A stretch of DNA of 64,000 nucleotides from Streptomyces cinerochromogenes (GCF_014648635.1 NZ_BMRM01000005.1:124001-188000), one strand, 5' to 3'; numbered from the stretch's first letter, positions 6,249 to 15,943 are shown. Made by a program: numbers and translations. The notes: generated from the sequence alone by a model not told the origin.

Positions 6249-8669
6249 TTGCGTCACCGCGTCAGACGACTGGCCGTCGCGGCCGTCGCCCTGCTCACCG
6301 CCTCGGCCGCACTGCCGGCCGCCGCGGCCGAGCGGCCGAGCCGCCAGGAACACCCCGCGCACGGCGGTCTGTCCGCCGTCATCCGCTACACCGAGTACGG
6401 CATCCCCCACATACGCGCGAAGAGTTACGCGGACCTCGGCTTCGGCACCGGCTGGGCGCAGGCCGCCGACCAGCTGTGCGTCCTCGCCGACGGCTTCGTG
6501 ACCGTGCGCGGCGAACGCTCGCGCTTCTTCGGGCCGACGGCCGCGACCGACGGCTCCCTGTCCTCCGCCCGCGACAACCTCTCCAGCGATCTGTACTTCC
6601 GGGGCGTCCGGGAGGCGGGCACGGTGGAGAAGCTGCTCGCCGCACCGGCTCCGCTGGGCCCGAGCCGGCAGGTCAAGGACCTGATGCGGGGCTACGCGGC
6701 CGGGTACGACACGTGGCTGCGGCAGCACCGGACCACCGACCCGGCCTGCAAGGGCGCCCCCTGGGTGCGCCCGGTCACCACCCTGGACGTGGCCGCCCGC
6801 TTCTACGCCCTCGCCGTGATCGGCGGTCAGGGCGGATCCGTGGACGACATCACCGGGGCCCAGCCGCCCACCGCCGCGGTCCGGGGCTCCCGTACCGGCA
6901 CCGGCACCGCGCCCGACGCCCGGGCCCTGATACGGGCCATGCGCAAGCGGGCCGCCGACGCGGACATGGGGTCGAACGCCGTCGCCTTCGCCGGCGGCAC
7001 CACGGCGAACGGCCGCGGCCTGCTGCTGGGCAACCCGCACTACCCCTGGCAGGGCGGCCGCCGGTTCTGGCAGGTGCAGCAGACGATCCCGGGCGAACTC
7101 GACGTCGCCGGCGCCTCGCTGCTCGGCTCGCCGACCGTGTCGATCGGGTACAACTCCCGTGTGGCGTGGAGCCACACGGTCTCCTCCGGCGTCCCCTTCA
7201 ACCTCACCCAGCTCACCCTCGACCCGGCCGATCCCACCGTCTACCTGGTCGACGGCAAGCCGGAACGGATGACGCGGCGGACCGTGACCGTCCCGGTCAA
7301 GGACGGCCCGCCCGTGACCCGCACCCAGTGGTGGACCCGCTACGGCCCCGTCGTCGCCTCCGCCGACGGCGACCTCCCGCTGCCCTGGACCGCCACGACG
7401 GCGTTCGCGCTGAACGACCCCAACGCCGCCAACATGCGGTTCGCCGACACCTCCCTCGGTTTCGGCACGGCGCGGAACACGGCGGACGTCCTCGCGTCCC
7501 TCGCCCGGCACCAGGGGCTGCCCTGGGTGAACACCGTCGCCGCGGACTCCTCGGGGCACTCCCTGTTCAGCCAGTCGCAGGTACTGCCCCGGATCACCGA
7601 CGACCTGGCGGCGCGCTGCTCCACGGACCTCGGCAGGGCCACCTACCCGGCGGCGGGCCTCGCGGTCCTCGACGGCTCCCGCGGTACCTGCGCCCTCGGC
7701 CGCGACGCCGACGCCGTGCAGCCCGGCACCTTCGGGCCCGCCCGCATGCCGACGCTGAAGGACGCCCCGTACGCGGAGAACTCCAACGACAGCGCCTGGC
7801 TGGCCAACGCCGACCGGCCGCTCACCGGGTACGAGCGGATATTCGGCACCATCGGCACCGCGCGCTCACCGCGCACCCGGGGCGCGATCGACGCCGTGGC
7901 GGCGATGGCCGGGCGGGGCGGGCTGACCGTACGGGACCTCCAGGCACAGCAGTTCGCGAACCGGGTGACCGTGGGCGAGCTGGCGGCCGGGGACGCGGCG
8001 CGGGCCTGCGCCGCGCTGCCCGGCGGCGTCGCCAGGAACAAGGACGGCACGCAGGTCGACGTCTCCGCGGCGTGCCCGGTGCTGGCGGCCTGGGACCGCA
8101 CCGCCGGCACCGGCAGCCGGGGAGCGCTGCTCTTCGACCGCTTCTGGCGGCGGATCGGCGCGCTGGTGCCGAACGCCCAGCGGTGGAAGGTGCCGTTCTC
8201 GGCGGCTGACCCGGTGCACACACCGAACACGCTCGACACCGGTGCCCCGGGCTTCGCCACGGCCCTCGCGGACGCGGTGACCGAGCTGCGGGCGGCCGGC
8301 ATCCCGCTGGACTCCCCGCTGGGGGAACACCAGTTCCTCGTGCGCAGGGGTGAGCGGATGCCCGTTCCGGGCGGCACGGAGGCCCTGGGCGTGTGGAACA
8401 AGATCGAGCCGGTGTGGGATCCGGCGCACGGCGGCTACACGGACGTCGCGTTCGGCTCCAGCCACATCCAGGCGGTGGGCTGGGACGGCAGCCGATGCCC
8501 GGTGGCCCGTACGCTCCTGACGTACTCCCAGTCCTCCGACCCGAACTCGCCCCACTCCAGTGACCAGACCCGGCTGTTCTCCCAGGAGAAGTGGGTGACA
8601 CCGCGCTTCTGCGAGAAGGACATCGTGTCCTCCCCCGCGCTCAGGGTCGTGCGCGTGCGCGAACGCTGA
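6249..8669 (+). CDS. Secreted penicillin acylase-family N-terminal-nucleophile hydrolase
   Basis: TTG 6249 is preferred because GGGAGG sits six bases upstream and the protein then begins with a signal peptide (LRRLAVAAVALLTASAALPAAAA after an Arg-rich start). The 806-residue precursor has the penicillin/aculeacin/AHL acylase layout. An alpha segment carries YTEYGIPHIRAKSYADLGFGTGWAQAADQL. The autocatalytic cleavage site follows, at MG|SNAVAFAGG with Ser242 as the new N-terminal nucleophile, then GNPHYPW. It should hydrolyse amide-linked acyl chains outside the cell, such as acyl-homoserine lactones, lipopeptides or penicillins. The adjacent, divergent acyl-CoA synthetase could capture the released acid. 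Longer in-frame starts upstream would destroy the signal peptide. Confidence 0.88.
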   Translation: MRHRVRRLAVAAVALLTASAALPAAAAERPSRQEHPAHGGLSAVIRYTEYGIPHIRAKSYADLGFGTGWAQAADQLCVLADGFVTVRGERSRFFGPTAATDGSLSSARDNLSSDLYFRGVREAGTVEKLLAAPAPLGPSRQVKDLMRGYAAGYDTWLRQHRTTDPACKGAPWVRPVTTLDVAARFYALAVIGGQGGSVDDITGAQPPTAAVRGSRTGTGTAPDARALIRAMRKRAADADMGSNAVAFAGGTTANGRGLLLGNPHYPWQGGRRFWQVQQTIPGELDVAGASLLGSPTVSIGYNSRVAWSHTVSSGVPFNLTQLTLDPADPTVYLVDGKPERMTRRTVTVPVKDGPPVTRTQWWTRYGPVVASADGDLPLPWTATTAFALNDPNAANMRFADTSLGFGTARNTADVLASLARHQGLPWVNTVAADSSGHSLFSQSQVLPRITDDLAARCSTDLGRATYPAAGLAVLDGSRGTCALGRDADAVQPGTFGPARMPTLKDAPYAENSNDSAWLANADRPLTGYERIFGTIGTARSPRTRGAIDAVAAMAGRGGLTVRDLQAQQFANRVTVGELAAGDAARACAALPGGVARNKDGTQVDVSAACPVLAAWDRTAGTGSRGALLFDRFWRRIGALVPNAQRWKVPFSAADPVHTPNTLDTGAPGFATALADAVTELRAAGIPLDSPLGEHQFLVRRGERMPVPGGTEALGVWNKIEPVWDPAHGGYTDVAFGSSHIQAVGWDGSRCPVARTLLTYSQSSDPNSPHSSDQTRLFSQEKWVTPRFCEKDIVSSPALRVVRVRER

Positions 8670-8685
8670 ACCTGCGCTCCCGCCT

Positions 8686-8715
8686 GTGGTCCCGTCCCCC
8701 CTGGGGCGGGACCAC
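8686..8715. terminator. Bidirectional hairpin between convergent genes
   Basis: GTGGTCCCG and CGGGACCAC pair around a C-rich/G-rich inner stem just after the acylase stop and before the end of the convergent synthetase gene. There is no strong T tract. Confidence 0.6.
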
Positions 8716-8722
8716 ACCTGTC

Positions 8723-10285
8723 TCATACGGGGCGTGTGCGTCCCTCCCAGTACGGGTCCCGCAGCCGCCGCTTGTACAGCTTGCCGTTGGGATCGCGGGG
8801 CATCTCGGCGATGAAGTCGACGCTCCGGGGCCGCTTGTAGCCGGCGAGCCGACCGGCGCAGTGGTCGAGGAGCGCGGCGGCCAGCCCGGGGCCGGGCTCG
8901 TGGCCGGGGGCGGGTTCGACCACGGCCTTGACCTCCTCGCCCCAGTCGTCGTGCGGGATACCGAAGACGGCGGCGTCGGCGACGGCGGGATGGGCCAGCA
9001 GGGCGGACTCGATCTCGGCCGGGTAGATGTTCACCCCACCGGAGATGATCATGTCGATCTTGCGGTCGCGGAGGAAGAGGTAGCCGTCCTCGTCCAGGTA
9101 GCCGAGGTCGCCGACGGTGAAGAAGTCGCCGATGCGGTTCTTCCGCGTCTTCGCCTCGTCCTTGTGGTAGGAGAAGCCGCCGGTGTTCATCTTCAGGTAG
9201 ACGGTGCCGAGTTCACCGGGCGGCAGCCGTCTGCCGTCCTCGTCGAAGACCGCGAGTTCGCTGATGGGCCAGGCCTTGCCGACGGTGCCGGGCTTCTTCA
9301 GCCAGTCCTCGGCGGTGGCGAAGGCCCCGCCGCCCTCGCTGGCGGCGTAGTACTCCTCCACACAGTGGCCCCACCAGTCGATCATCGCGCGTTTCACATG
9401 GTCGGGGCAGGGCGCGGCCCCGTGGATGGCGTGGCGCATGGACGAGACGTCGTAGCGGGCCCTGACCTCGTCCGGCAGCGCCAGCAGCCGGTGGAACTGG
9501 GTCGGGACCATATGGGTGTGGGTGCACCGGTGGGTGTCGATGACACGAAGCATCTCCTCGGGCGTCCACTTGTCCATCAGCACCAGGCGGTGCCCGATGT
9601 GCAGGGACGCGCCGGCGAACTGCAGGACGGCGGTGTGGTACAGCGGTGAGCAGACGAGGTGCACGTTGTCGTCGTACGGCCGGATGCCGAAGATGCCGAG
9701 GAATCCGCCGAGATAGGCGTCCTCGGGGCGCTTGCCGGGCAGCGGCCGGCGGATGCCGCGCGGGCGGCCGGTCGTGCCCGAGGTGTAGTTCATGACCCAG
9801 CCCAGCTCCCGGTCCCCGGGCGCCGACTCGGGCTGCCCTTCGAGGAGTTCGGCGTACGGCCGGAAGCCCTCGGCGGGGCCGACGGCGTACCGGTGGCTCG
9901 CCGTCAGACCGGCCTCGTCGGCGGCCTCACGGGCCGGGCCGGCGAACCGCTCGTGGGCGATGAGGACCTTGGCGCCGGAGTCGGCGAGGATCCAGGCGGT
10001 CTCCGGGCCCACGAAGTGGTGGTTGACGGGGACGAGGTAGAGACCGGCCTGGCCGGCGGCGAGGTAGGCGGTGAGGAACTCGGGGCCGTTGGGCAGGACG
10101 ACCGCGAGCGCGTCCCCGCGGCCCAGTCCGGCGGCGCGCAGCCCGTGGACGAGACGGTTGGCGGCGGCGAGCAGCCGGCCGGCCGTCCACTCGGTGCCGT
10201 CCGGTGCGACCAGGACCGTGCGGCCGGGGTCGTGGGCCGCCTGGGCCCAGAAACCGGCGGGAGGTGTGCTGGCGGGTGTGCTCAC
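8723..10285 (-). CDS. Acyl-CoA synthetase (FadD-type)
   Basis: The 520-residue ANL ligase carries MNYTSGTTGRPRGIRRP, EEYYAASEGGG, FFTVGDLGYLDEDGYLFLRDRKIDMIISGGVNIYP and a terminal PNGKLYKRRLRDPYW that contains the catalytic lysine. GTG 10285 is chosen because it overlaps the stop of the upstream nitronate monooxygenase gene as GTGA, which implies translational coupling. It also gives a normal N terminus (VSTPASTPPAGFWAQAAHDPGRTV). The pairing with a nitronate monooxygenase-type flavoprotein is common in actinobacterial lipid or sterol catabolism, so a fatty or branched acid is the likely substrate. Confidence 0.88.
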   Translation of the reverse strand: MSTPASTPPAGFWAQAAHDPGRTVLVAPDGTEWTAGRLLAAANRLVHGLRAAGLGRGDALAVVLPNGPEFLTAYLAAGQAGLYLVPVNHHFVGPETAWILADSGAKVLIAHERFAGPAREAADEAGLTASHRYAVGPAEGFRPYAELLEGQPESAPGDRELGWVMNYTSGTTGRPRGIRRPLPGKRPEDAYLGGFLGIFGIRPYDDNVHLVCSPLYHTAVLQFAGASLHIGHRLVLMDKWTPEEMLRVIDTHRCTHTHMVPTQFHRLLALPDEVRARYDVSSMRHAIHGAAPCPDHVKRAMIDWWGHCVEEYYAASEGGGAFATAEDWLKKPGTVGKAWPISELAVFDEDGRRLPPGELGTVYLKMNTGGFSYHKDEAKTRKNRIGDFFTVGDLGYLDEDGYLFLRDRKIDMIISGGVNIYPAEIESALLAHPAVADAAVFGIPHDDWGEEVKAVVEPAPGHEPGPGLAAALLDHCAGRLAGYKRPRSVDFIAEMPRDPNGKLYKRRLRDPYWEGRTRPV

Positions 10286-11409
10286 GACTGGCCGCTCCTT
10301 CCGGCGATGCGGTTGATGCGGTCCACGGCCCGTTCGAAGCCGCGGGTGAGGTCGTCGACGACGGCCTGGACACTGCGTTCGGTGGTCATGCAGCCGACGA
10401 TCTGGCCGACGGGGGTGCCGAGCAGCGGCTCGACCTCGTACTTCTGGATGCGGGAGACCGCCTCGGCGACCAGCAGGCCCTGCAGGGGCATCGGCAGGGT
10501 GCCGGGGCCGGCCGGGTCGTCCCAGGCGTCGGTCCAGGCGGTACGGAGCTGGCGGGCGGGCTTCCCGGTCAGGGCGCGGGAGCGGACGGTGTCCCCGGAG
10601 CCGGCGGCGAGCAGCTTGCGGGTGAGGGCGGGCGAGTGCAGCTCCGCCTCTGTGGTGGTCAGCCACACGGAGCCGAGCCACACCCCTTGGGCGCCGAGGG
10701 TGAGCGCTGCCGCCACCTGCGGGCCGCTGCCGATGCCGCCCGCGGCCAGGACGGGCAGCGGGTCGACGGCCTCCACGATCTCGGGGGTGAGCACCATGGT
10801 GGCGATCTCCCCGGTGTGGCCGCCGGCCTCGTAGCCCTGGGCCACGACGATGTCGATGCCCGCCTGCCGGTGCTTTTCGGCGTGCCGGGCGCTGCCGGCG
10901 AGCGCGGCGACCAGGACGTCCCGGTCGTGGGCGCGTGCGACGACGTCGGCGGGCGGGGAGCCGAGGGCGTTGGCGAGCAGCCTGATCGGATGGTCGAAGG
11001 CGACGTCGAGCTGGGTGCGGGCGACCTGCTCCATCCAGCCGGTGATGCGCCATCCGGACGCCTCGCCCTCGGCCAGTTCCGGCACCCCGTGCGCGGCGAG
11101 GGTGTCCCGGACGAAACGCCGGTGCTCCCGCGGGATCATCGCCTCGACGTCGGACTCGGTCAGCGTCCGGTTCTCCGGGCCTTCGGCCTTCTTGGCGGGC
11201 ATGACCACATCGAGCCCGTAGGGCCGGCCGCCGGTGTGCGCGTCGAGCCAGTCGAGGTCGCGTGCGAGGTCGTCGGGGGCCGTGTAACGGACCGCGCCGA
11301 GCACGCCGAAGCAGCCGGCCCGGCTGATGGCCGCGGCGACGGCGGGGAACGGCGTGAAGCCGAAGACGGCGTGCTCGATTCCCAGTTTCCTGCTCAGCTC
11401 CGTCTGCAT
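10282..11409 (-). CDS. Nitronate monooxygenase (2-nitropropane dioxygenase family)
   Basis: This is a 375-residue FMN TIM-barrel protein. It has FGVLGAVRYTAPDDLARDLDWL near the N terminus, the central VAQGYEAGGHTGEIATMVLTPEIV (His as possible catalytic base) and the phosphate-binding PVLAAGGIGSGPQVAAALTLGAQGVWLGS. Family members oxidise alkyl nitronates, and some act as enoyl-reductase-like flavoproteins. Its stop overlaps the GTG start of the downstream acyl-CoA synthetase, so the two form an operon. That context favours a role in lipid or CoA-thioester metabolism over nitronate detoxification. It diverges from the serine hydrolase gene. Confidence 0.88.
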   Translation of the reverse strand: MQTELSRKLGIEHAVFGFTPFPAVAAAISRAGCFGVLGAVRYTAPDDLARDLDWLDAHTGGRPYGLDVVMPAKKAEGPENRTLTESDVEAMIPREHRRFVRDTLAAHGVPELAEGEASGWRITGWMEQVARTQLDVAFDHPIRLLANALGSPPADVVARAHDRDVLVAALAGSARHAEKHRQAGIDIVVAQGYEAGGHTGEIATMVLTPEIVEAVDPLPVLAAGGIGSGPQVAAALTLGAQGVWLGSVWLTTTEAELHSPALTRKLLAAGSGDTVRSRALTGKPARQLRTAWTDAWDDPAGPGTLPMPLQGLLVAEAVSRIQKYEVEPLLGTPVGQIVGCMTTERSVQAVVDDLTRGFERAVDRINRIAGRSGQS

Positions 11410-11573
11410 GGGCGCAGGATGCCGCAGCCTGCCGGACGACGGAAGACCTTTTCTGATGGTCCGTCAGTTTTCCCGGAAGACCACGCGCCCCGTTGACACA
11501 CCCACCCGCTGACAGGAAAGTTTCACGGTGCGAGGCAGCCCCGGAAAGATTCTTTCAGTCAGGAGGCCGCACC

Positions 11574-13361
11574 ATGACGGACGAAGCCGCAGGCAGACCC
11601 GCGAGCGGACCGACCCGCCGCCGGCTCGTCGTGGGCTCCCTGGCCACCGGCGGCGCGCTGGCCCTCGGCGCGCTCCCGGCGGGCCCGGCCGCCGCCGCAC
11701 CCGCCTCCGGCCGCCGTCCCACCCTGCGCCACGGCTCCCCTGAACGCGCCGGACTGCTCCCCGCGCACCTGCGCCAACTCGTCGCGGACGCGGAAACGTT
11801 CCTCTCCCCCTCGCCCCGCCACCCCTGGTACGCGGGCGCCGTCCTGCTCGCCGGGCGCGGCGGCACCGTGGCCCTGCACGAGCCGATCGGCACGGCCGTG
11901 CGCTACGCCCGGTACGACGAGACGACCGACACCGGCGTCGAACTGCCGCCCGATCAGCAGCTCCCGACGACCCGGGACACGGTGTTCGACCTGGCCTCCG
12001 TCTCCAAGCTGTTCACCTCCGTCCTCGCCGTCCAGCAGATCGAGCGGGGCACGCTGGAACTGGAGGGCGCGGTCGCCTCGTACCTCCCGGACTTCGGCCG
12101 TGCGGGCAAGCAGGACGTGACCGTCCGCCAGCTCCTCACCCACACCTCCGGCTTCCGCTCCTGGATCCCGCTGTACAACGCGCCGACGTACGAGGAGAAG
12201 CTCCGGCTCATCTGGGACGAGGCACCCCTCACCCCGCCGGGCACCGCCTACCTCTACTCCGACCTGAACCTGATCTCCCTGCACCTGGTGCTGGAGAGGA
12301 TCACCGGCCGTCCCCTGGACGTGCTGCTGGCCGAGGAGGTCACCGGCCCGCTCGGCCTGGACAGCACCCGCTACAACCCGCCAGCCTCCTGGAAGCCGCG
12401 GATCGCGGCCACCGAGGACGCGCGCAGGCCCTGGTCCGGGCTGGACCGGGGGCTGGTGTGGGGCGAGGTGCACGACGAGAACGCCTACAGCCTGGGCGGT
12501 GTGTCCGGTCACGCGGGCGTCTTCGCGAGCGCGTGGGACCTCGCGGTGCTGGGCCGGACGCTGCTCAACGGCGGCTGCTACGGCCGGGCGCGCATCCTGC
12601 GGCCCGAGTCCGTGGACCTGATGTTCACCGACTTCAACACGGCCTTCCCGGGCGACGGGCACGGGCTCGGCTTCGAGCTGTACCAGCACTGGTACATGGG
12701 GGCGATGGCCACGCCGCGCACGGCGGGCCACACCGGCTTCACCGGCACCTCACTGGTGCTCGATCCCACCACCGACTCGTTCCTGGTCGTGCTCGGCAAC
12801 TCCGTGCACCCGGTGCGCACCTGGCGCTCCGGTTCCGCGCCGCGGGTCGCCGCCGGCAACCACCTCGCCCGCGCGGTACCGGTGCGCCCGGAGCGCGGCC
12901 GTACGGCCTGGTTCTCGGGCATGGCGAACGCCACGGCCGCGACGCTCACGCTGCCGGCGCTGGACACCTCCGCCGGCCCGGCCCGGCTGCGCTGCGCCCT
13001 GTGGTGGGACACCGAACCGGGCTCCGACGCGGTGGTCCTGGAGTCCACGGCGGACGGCGGCACCACCTGGCGGCCGGTCCCGTTCACCACCACCCGCCAC
13101 GGCGAGGATCCCGGGGAGCACCCGGCGGGTACGGTCACCGGCTGGTCGGGCCGGGTCTGGCACCGGGTGACCGCCGCATTGCCTGCCGCCCCGCGGCTCG
13201 CCGTGCGCTGGCGGTACACCACCGACCGGCTGTACGTCGGCCGGGGCGCCTACGTGGACGCGCTGCGCGTCGAGGCGGGCGGGGCCGTGCTGTTCGACGG
13301 GGCCCGGCCGGCGGACGCGGCGCGGATCACGGCGGCCGGCTGGCAGCGGTCCACCGACTGA
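11574..13361 (+). CDS. Tat-exported serine hydrolase (beta-lactamase/DD-peptidase fold) with C-terminal beta-sandwich
   Basis: ATG 11574 has a perfect AGGAGG seven bases upstream. The 595-residue protein begins with a twin-arginine signal (TRRRLVVGSLATGGALALG, ending in an Ala-rich site). The catalytic domain (about residues 45-430) shows S-V-S-K in DLASVSKLFTS, Y-S-D-L-N as the YxN-like element, and HTGFTGTS in place of KTG. This is the class C beta-lactamase/D-aminopeptidase/esterase fold. The last 150 residues (from RTAWFSGMANATAATLTLP) look like an extracellular beta-sandwich seen in secreted proteases. The substrate may be an ester or D-amino-acid peptide and is not decidable here. Confidence 0.87.
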   Translation: MTDEAAGRPASGPTRRRLVVGSLATGGALALGALPAGPAAAAPASGRRPTLRHGSPERAGLLPAHLRQLVADAETFLSPSPRHPWYAGAVLLAGRGGTVALHEPIGTAVRYARYDETTDTGVELPPDQQLPTTRDTVFDLASVSKLFTSVLAVQQIERGTLELEGAVASYLPDFGRAGKQDVTVRQLLTHTSGFRSWIPLYNAPTYEEKLRLIWDEAPLTPPGTAYLYSDLNLISLHLVLERITGRPLDVLLAEEVTGPLGLDSTRYNPPASWKPRIAATEDARRPWSGLDRGLVWGEVHDENAYSLGGVSGHAGVFASAWDLAVLGRTLLNGGCYGRARILRPESVDLMFTDFNTAFPGDGHGLGFELYQHWYMGAMATPRTAGHTGFTGTSLVLDPTTDSFLVVLGNSVHPVRTWRSGSAPRVAAGNHLARAVPVRPERGRTAWFSGMANATAATLTLPALDTSAGPARLRCALWWDTEPGSDAVVLESTADGGTTWRPVPFTTTRHGEDPGEHPAGTVTGWSGRVWHRVTAALPAAPRLAVRWRYTTDRLYVGRGAYVDALRVEAGGAVLFDGARPADAARITAAGWQRSTD

Positions 13362-13379
13362 GACGGCCGGGAACGGCGA

Positions 13380-14942
13380 TCAGGGCCGCTCCAGCACCGC
13401 CATCGCCGCGTTGTGCCCCGGCACCCCGCTCACCCCGCCTCCGCGCACCGCGCCCGCCCCGCACAGCAGGACGTTGACGTGCCGTGTCTCCACCCCCCAG
13501 CGCCCGCCGCCCTCCTCGGCGTACGGCCAGGACAGGGCCCGGTGGAAGATGTTGCCGCCGGGCAGCCGCAGGTCGCGTTCGAGGTCGAGCGGGGTCTTCG
13601 CCTCGATGCAGGGGCGGCCGTCGGCGTCGGTGGCCAGGCAGTCCGCGAGGGGTTCGGCGAGGTGGGCGTCGAGCTGGTCGAGGGTGGACGTCAGCAGCTC
13701 CTCGCGGGCGCCGTCGTTGTCCCGGTCGAAGAGCCGGGCCGGGGCGTGCAGCCCGAACAGGGTGAGCGTCTGGTAGCCGCGCTCGGCGAGGTCGGCGCCG
13801 AGGATGGTGGGGTCGGTCAGGGAGTGGCAGTAGATCTCCGAGGGGGGTGCGGCGGGCAGTTCGCCGGCGGCGGCCTGGGCGTGGGCGGTGGCCAGCTGCC
13901 GGTAGCCCTCGGCGATGTGGAAGGTGCCGGCGAACGCCTCGCGCGGGTCGGTGTCCGGGTCGCGCAGCCGGGGCAGCCGGGTCAGCAGCATGTTGACCTT
14001 GAGCTGGGCTCCCTCGGCGGGCTCCGGTGCCGGGTCGCCGGTGAGGGCGGCCAGTTCCTGCGGGGAGGCGTTCACCAGGACGTGCCGGGCCGCGGCGACG
14101 CCCTCGCCGTCCGTCGTGCGGTAGGCGACCTCGGCGATGTGCCCGTCCGTGTCGATCCGGGTCACCTCGTGGCCCGTGGCGATGCGCGCCCCCGCGGAGC
14201 GCGCCGCCGCGGCCAGCGCGTCGGTGAGGGCCCCCATGCCGCCGACGGGCACGTCCCAGGCGCCGGTCCCGCCGCCGATGACGTGGTAGAGGAAGCAGCG
14301 GTTCTGGTCCAGGCCGGGGTCGTGGGCGTCGGCGAAGGTGCCGATGAGCGCGTCGGTGAGGACGATGCCCCGGACCAGGTCGTCGGCGAAGGTCTCCTCG
14401 ATCGCCACGCCGACCGGCTCCTCGAACAGGGCCCGCCAGGCGGCCTCGTCGTCGATGCGGCGGCGGAGTTCCTCGCGGGTGGGCAGGGGTTCGGTGAGGG
14501 TCGGGAAGACGCGCTGGGCGACCCGGCCCGTCATGCCGTAGAAGCGCTGCCAGGCCTCGTACTCGCGGTCGCCGCCGGTGAGCCGGGCGAACGCCTCCCG
14601 GGTGCGCTGTTCGCCCCCGCCGACGAGGAGGCCGGTGGGCTTGCCCGCCCGCTGCGCCGGGGTGTACGAGGAGATGGTGCGGGAGCGGAGCCGGACGTCC
14701 AGCCCGAGATCGCGGACGATCTTGGGTGGCAGCAGGCTGACCAGGTAGGAGTAGCGCGACAGCCGGGCGTCGACCCCGGCGAACGGGCGGGTGGAGACGG
14801 CCGCTCCGCCGGTGTGGTCCAGGCGTTCCAGCACCAGCACCGAGCGGCCGGCCCGGGCCAGGTAGGCGGCGGCGACCAGGCCGTTGTGGCCGCCGCCGAC
14901 GATGACGGCGTCGTAGGCGCGGGGTGTCTCGTTCGCGGACAT
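13380..14942 (-). CDS. FAD-dependent phytoene desaturase-like oxidoreductase
   Basis: The 520-residue protein opens with a canonical dinucleotide fold, YDAVIVGGGHNGLVAAAYLARAGRSVLVLERLDHTGGAA, and ends with a second FAD contact, LLCGAGAVRGGGVSGVPGHNAAMAVLE. Between these it resembles the CrtI/amine-oxidase-like subfamily (PYROXD2 type) rather than true carotenoid desaturases. No other carotenoid genes are near. ATG 14942 directly precedes the Rossmann fold. The MpaB-type oxygenase gene lies about 50 bp upstream in the same orientation, so co-transcription is likely. The substrate is unknown. Confidence 0.85.
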   Translation of the reverse strand: MSANETPRAYDAVIVGGGHNGLVAAAYLARAGRSVLVLERLDHTGGAAVSTRPFAGVDARLSRYSYLVSLLPPKIVRDLGLDVRLRSRTISSYTPAQRAGKPTGLLVGGGEQRTREAFARLTGGDREYEAWQRFYGMTGRVAQRVFPTLTEPLPTREELRRRIDDEAAWRALFEEPVGVAIEETFADDLVRGIVLTDALIGTFADAHDPGLDQNRCFLYHVIGGGTGAWDVPVGGMGALTDALAAAARSAGARIATGHEVTRIDTDGHIAEVAYRTTDGEGVAAARHVLVNASPQELAALTGDPAPEPAEGAQLKVNMLLTRLPRLRDPDTDPREAFAGTFHIAEGYRQLATAHAQAAAGELPAAPPSEIYCHSLTDPTILGADLAERGYQTLTLFGLHAPARLFDRDNDGAREELLTSTLDQLDAHLAEPLADCLATDADGRPCIEAKTPLDLERDLRLPGGNIFHRALSWPYAEEGGGRWGVETRHVNVLLCGAGAVRGGGVSGVPGHNAAMAVLERP

Positions 14943-14995
14943 GGTCCTTCGTAGCACGCGGTGATCCACGGCGGCCAGAGGCGGACCGGACCGGG

Positions 14996-15943
14996 TCACT
15001 CCCCCGCTTCTGCCGCCTTCCGCGCTGCCGGAGCCGTCTCCTGTGACGGAGCCTTCTCGGGTCCGGGAACCTTCTCCGGTCCCGGAACCTTCTCCGGTGC
15101 CGGGCGCGCGTCCGGGCCGAGGCGTGCCATGGCCCGCAGGATGTGTTTCGGGGGGAGCTGCCAGCGCAGCCGTGCGGGGACACGGCGGAGCAGGGCGCCG
15201 GTGGTCCGCAGCCGGCGGGTGACCGTGGCGGGCGCGGGGGCCGGTCTGCCGTACAGCTCGTGGGCGTACGCCGGCAGCGCCCCGTACGCCAGCAGGGCCA
15301 CGCGCCGCCACAGCAGTTCCCGTGCCGGGACGAGGAGGGGGTGGATCGGCGGACGGAGCAGGAAGTCGTCCACCGCGCGCGCGTCGGGGCCGGCGGCCAG
15401 CCGCGGCCGGACCGCCGCGAAGTACGCGGCCAGCTCCGCCCGGCTCCCGGGTACGGTCGACGGATCGAGGCCCACCAGGCGGGCGCTGACGCGGTGTTCG
15501 GCAAGGTAGCGGTCGGCCTGGGCGTCGGTGAGCGGGAAGCCGGAGCGGCGCAGGACGTGCAGGTAGGAGTCGATCTCCGCGCAGTGCACCCACAGCAGCA
15601 GCTCGGGCTCGTCGACGCCGTAGCGCTCACCGGTGTCGGGGTCGGTGGCGGTGAGCATGCGGTGGATCCTGCGCACCCGGGCCCCGGCCCGCTCGGCCGC
15701 CCCGGTGGTGCCGTACGTCGTCGTCCCCACGAAGTGGGCGGTGCGCATCAGCCGGCCCCAGGCGTCGCGGCGGAAGTCGGAGTTCTGCATCACGCCCCGG
15801 ACCGCGCGCGGGTGCAGGGCCTGGAGGTAGAGCGCGCGGACGCCGGCGACCCACATCATGGGGTCGCCGTGCATCTGCCAGGTCACGGAGGCGGGGGTGA
15901 ACAGCCCGGGGTCGCCGCTGTCCGCAGGTGTGACCACAGCCAC
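14996..15943 (-). CDS. Oxygenase MpaB-family protein (DUF2236)
   Basis: The 315-residue protein matches the DUF2236/MpaB/latex-clearing-protein family. Supporting segments are SVTWQMHGDPMMWVAGVRALYLQALHPRAVRGVMQNSDFR, HFVGTTTYGT and LLLWVHCAEIDSYL, which contains His residues of the kind that ligate haem. The family includes haem b oxygenases that cleave isoprenoid chains. The start is GTG 15943. The last 30 residues are a low-complexity tail with a near-perfect PGPEKV repeat, encoded by about 18-bp tandem repeats at 15045-15105, and this looks recently expanded. It probably forms a two-gene redox unit with the flavoprotein downstream. Confidence 0.85.
   Translation of the reverse strand: MAVVTPADSGDPGLFTPASVTWQMHGDPMMWVAGVRALYLQALHPRAVRGVMQNSDFRRDAWGRLMRTAHFVGTTTYGTTGAAERAGARVRRIHRMLTATDPDTGERYGVDEPELLLWVHCAEIDSYLHVLRRSGFPLTDAQADRYLAEHRVSARLVGLDPSTVPGSRAELAAYFAAVRPRLAAGPDARAVDDFLLRPPIHPLLVPARELLWRRVALLAYGALPAYAHELYGRPAPAPATVTRRLRTTGALLRRVPARLRWQLPPKHILRAMARLGPDARPAPEKVPGPEKVPGPEKAPSQETAPAARKAAEAGE

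Noticed and set aside
9659..11496. Long plus-strand frames opposite the synthetase and nitronate monooxygenase genes
   Set aside because: They are Gly/Ala/Arg-rich antisense shadows without motifs. The minus-strand genes explain the sequence.
13380..14942. A carotenoid pathway based on the phytoene desaturase-like gene
   Set aside because: No phytoene synthase, GGPP synthase or cyclase gene is present, and the protein resembles the PYROXD2-type subgroup.
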